Positions 13,762 to 15,107 of a stretch of 15,107 bases of DNA are shown one piece after another (positions within the stretch are counted from its first letter, which is position 1; every line of letters starts with the position of its first letter). Location: contig JBJFGY010000018.1 in the NCBI GenBank assembly GCA_051893155.1, forward strand, positions 1 to 15,107, given 5' to 3'. A program made the translations under genes and the position numbers. This DNA is from UBA6448 sp051893155 (GTDB taxonomy: Bacteria; Bacillota_I; Bacilli_A; RF39; UBA660). The notes below the pieces were generated by a model that made no database searches, was not told the origin of the DNA, and was given only the letters and a program-made list of their open reading frames with translations.

Positions 13762-14487
13762 CTACTTAAACCCCTTATATTTATTATTATTAAAGCATTT
13801 TCCACTAACTGGTTTTGCCAATAAATTCAATTTCTTAGCAATATCAAAATAAGCAACTGTAAAACCTTTGCTTTCAATAACTTGAGTTAATATACTTTGT
13901 TTCTCTATATATTTTATTATATGTTCGTAATCATCTTTTCTATTTTTTGTCTTTCTTCTATTAACATTCAAATTAACTAAACTACATCTAGGCACTCTTT
14001 CTTTAGAGTTTTTTCTTTTTCTTAATAAACCACTCATCAAAACATCTATTTCTTTTTTATAGCCACTAAAATAATATTTATTAAAATTAGGACTTTCATA
14101 AACTCTTTTATCAAATTCTTCATTTACTAATTTAGCATTTAATATCTTTTGTAAATATTCTTCAATATCTCTTACCATTGTTCCTAATGGAGCACCACAT
14201 ATCATAATGTGCAAATGCCAATTTACATATCTAATACCTTTGACTTTATTCTTAGGCATAAATTCATATTTAGGTCTTCCAACACCATTACTTTTATATT
14301 TATAATCAACACTTTTACCATCAACATTGGACACTCCAACTAAAATGCTATAATCATAATCCTTATTTTTATACTTATATTTTATAAACTTAATCAAATT
14401 ATAATAAACTGCCTTTATTTCTTTTTCACTAAACAAATAATAATCTGGGGTGCTTAATAATGTGACGCCAAATCTTCTACGCCCCAT
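13762..14487 (-). CDS. HUH endonuclease: rolling-circle Rep/relaxase-like protein
   Basis: 241 aa. The HUH metal-binding motif is His91-Leu-His93 in WHLHIMICGAP, preceded by a strand-rich region (YSILVGVSNVDG, GIRYVNW). The candidate catalytic tyrosine is Tyr193 in HIIKYIEKQS, with Tyr187 close by, the order expected for single-Tyr Rep proteins. The protein is basic. Such enzymes nick one strand at an origin, stay bound through the tyrosine, and start rolling-circle replication or transfer. Start: ATG 14487 with AGGAG eight bases upstream, overlapping the preceding gene by 11 bases. The nick site could not be identified. It is more likely Rep than a conjugative relaxase given its size and the lack of transfer genes. 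Confidence 0.8.
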   Translation of the reverse strand: MGRRRFGVTLLSTPDYYLFSEKEIKAVYYNLIKFIKYKYKNKDYDYSILVGVSNVDGKSVDYKYKSNGVGRPKYEFMPKNKVKGIRYVNWHLHIMICGAPLGTMVRDIEEYLQKILNAKLVNEEFDKRVYESPNFNKYYFSGYKKEIDVLMSGLLRKRKNSKERVPRCSLVNLNVNRRKTKNRKDDYEHIIKYIEKQSILTQVIESKGFTVAYFDIAKKLNLLAKPVSGKCFNNNKYKGFK

Positions 14488-14776
14488 AACTTTTACTCCT
14501 AATTTTTGTAATCAATTCTTTTAACAATGGCACATTTACTATAATATCTTTATCATATAAATATAAATTCAAATTATCATAACACAACAATACTAAGGCT
14601 ACATCATCTACTTTAATAATAAATCTATGTGGCTCAATAAAATTAACATTTGTATCAACCACCTTAAATATTAGCCCATTTTTAAATTCTAATTTCAAAT
14701 TATTAAATATGCACATATTATTTAATTTATTAAATAAATTCCTATTTAATGGCATATTAACTTTCTCAAATTTCAT
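14477..14776 (-). CDS. Small hypothetical protein, first gene of rep operon
   Basis: 99 aa from ATG 14776, with AAAGG nine bases upstream; a TTG start nine codons earlier is possible but sits inside the T run of the upstream terminator. The sequence alternates hydrophobic strands (LIFKVVDTNVNF, HRFIIKVDDVALVLLCYDNLNLYLYD), suggesting a compact beta-rich fold; not recognised. Its stop lies inside the rep gene, so the two are co-translated. It is the gene nearest the tRNA-His end of the element. Its promoter is unclear: a terminator separates it from the tRNA. Confidence 0.65.
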   Translation of the reverse strand: MKFEKVNMPLNRNLFNKLNNMCIFNNLKLEFKNGLIFKVVDTNVNFIEPHRFIIKVDDVALVLLCYDNLNLYLYDKDIIVNVPLLKELITKIRSKSYGA

Positions 14777-14801
14777 ACTATCAAACCTTTCTTTAATATG
14801 C

Positions 14802-14834
14802 AAAAAAACTAGGATTTCCTATTGAAATTCCTAG
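14802..14834 (-). terminator. Intrinsic terminator between tRNA-His and the rep operon
   Basis: On the minus strand CTAGGA(A)TTTC pairs with GAAATCCTAG (14834-14809), one bulged base, then seven T (14808-14802). It ends the tRNA-His transcript inside the element. A second hairpin, CAAACC/GGTTTG (14850-14865), lies between it and the tRNA. Confidence 0.75.
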
Positions 14835-14877
14835 CTTTTAGCTATCAAACAAACCAAAAGGTTTGATTTTCCCAAAA

Positions 14878-14889
14878 ATGGGGCGAAAT
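14878..14889. repeat. Right attachment repeat (tRNA-His 3' end)
   Basis: ATGGGGCGAAAT, covering CCA and the 3' acceptor strand of tRNA-His on the minus strand, is the counterpart (11/12) of the left repeat at 6986-6997. The octamer ATGGGGCG also occurs once more, on the minus strand at 14487-14480, at the rep start codon, which tempers its uniqueness. Confidence 0.6.
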
Positions 14890-14954
14890 AAGGGGATCGA
14901 ACCCTTGCATAATAGAGCCACAATCTACCGTGTTACCACTTCACCAATTTCGCC
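14879..14954 (-). tRNA. tRNA-His (anticodon GTG), CCA encoded
   Basis: 76 nt on the minus strand. G-1 (14954) is encoded and faces C73, the histidine identity pair. The acceptor stem GCGAAAT/ATTTCGC, the anticodon loop TTGTGGC with GTG, the T arm AAGGG-TTCGATC-CCCTT and the D loop with GTGGTAA are all intact. CCA is encoded at 14881-14879. The 3' end faces the element, the orientation of a tRNA used as an integration target and left functional. Confidence 0.97.
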
Positions 14955-14967
14955 ATAAGACATTTAT

Positions 14968-14996
14968 AGAATATCAAAAATATATCCTTTTTTCAA
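14968..14996 (-). promoter_or_regulatory. tRNA-His promoter
   Basis: On the minus strand TTGAAA (14996-14991), a 17-bp spacer and TATTCT (14973-14968) with an extended TGA before it. Transcription would begin about six bases before the mature tRNA. Confidence 0.75.
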
Positions 14997-15049
14997 GTCT
15001 TTTTACTAAATAATTCTCTCTTTTTGGTAACTATTCAGACATTAAATAA

Positions 15050-15068
15050 ACAATTATTAGTTAATTGT
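15050..15068 (-). terminator. Hairpin, possible terminator of a gene beyond the right edge
   Basis: ACAATTA (15050-15056) and TAATTGT (15062-15068) form a 7-bp stem with a five-base loop. On the minus strand it is followed by TTTATTT. It may end a minus-strand gene lying outside the window; the T run is interrupted, so this is tentative. I see no gene in 14955-15107. Confidence 0.35.
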
Positions 15069-15107
15069 CTATTTTTATTGTTGATAAACTTAAATTTAAT
15101 AATAAAT

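Larger units (their letters stand above)
6986..14885. mobile_element. Integrative element with serine recombinases and HUH Rep in tRNA-His
   Basis: About 7.9 kb bounded by a direct repeat of the tRNA-His 3' end. Contents from right to left: small unknown gene, HUH Rep/relaxase-like gene, HTH gene, small unknown gene, XRE repressor (opposite strand), two-TM protein, macro-domain protein, 292-aa possible abortive-infection protein, 76-aa unknown, small serine recombinase, large serine recombinase. The large serine recombinase is adjacent to the left end, as is usual for the integrase of such elements. There is no FtsK/TcpA-type coupling protein, type IV secretion gene or phage structural gene, so self-transfer is unlikely; mobilisation or rolling-circle replication of an excised circle is possible. 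Boundaries are inferred from short imperfect repeats. Confidence 0.75.

Noticed and set aside
6986..14885. Prophage or conjugative element
   Set aside because: No capsid, portal, large terminase, lysis, coupling ATPase or secretion genes are present; the phBC6A51-type HTH protein alone does not establish a phage.

Overview
The window is very AT-rich DNA with dense, mostly minus-strand operons, standard stop codons (TGA ends several genes, so this is not the Mycoplasma code) and AGGAGG/GGTGAT-type ribosome binding sites. A GH25 lysozyme lipoprotein, tandem CmpB-type membrane proteins, an XRE-TM regulator and serine-recombinase mobile DNA point to a low-GC Firmicute, probably a gut-associated member of Bacilli or Clostridia. 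Nothing here fixes genus or order.

Host left part (1-6985). It starts with a short tandem repeat, then a membrane-anchored XRE regulator divergent from a secreted GH25 muramidase lipoprotein. Next comes a minus-strand operon of an HD-domain phosphohydrolase and two CmpB-like membrane proteins. It is followed by a coupled three-gene minus-strand operon: NifS/IscS-like cysteine desulfurase, small CxxC thioredoxin-like protein, and a thioredoxin-CcdA/DsbD-like membrane protein (sulfur/thiol chemistry). A small DUF5661-like gene on the plus strand ends this part.

Integrated element (about 6986-14885, 7.9 kb). It lies at the 3' end of a tRNA-His gene. A 12-bp imperfect direct repeat (11/12) of the tRNA 3' end marks both edges, and a second 11-bp match lies about 20 bp outside each copy. 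An intrinsic terminator just left of the left repeat faces the way expected if it once ended the tRNA transcript. The element encodes a large serine recombinase, a small serine recombinase, an HUH (rolling-circle type) Rep/relaxase-like protein, a phBC6A51-type HTH protein, an XRE repressor on the opposite strand, a two-TM membrane protein, a macro-domain protein, a 292-aa protein that may be of abortive-infection type, and several small unknowns. No conjugation ATPase, type IV secretion or phage structural gene is present, so it looks like a small integrative, self-replicating or mobilisable element with possible defence cargo. Most modules have their own promoter and terminator.

Right edge (14886-15107). 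The tRNA-His promoter is clear, and the 3' end of a neighbouring transcription unit may lie beyond it. The most interesting points are the tRNA-His junctions, an outward promoter at the left end that would face the rep genes after circularisation, the duplicated promoter/leader before the macro and 292-aa genes, and a non-coding interval between the two recombinases with TAGGC inverted repeats and an orphan plus-strand terminator.
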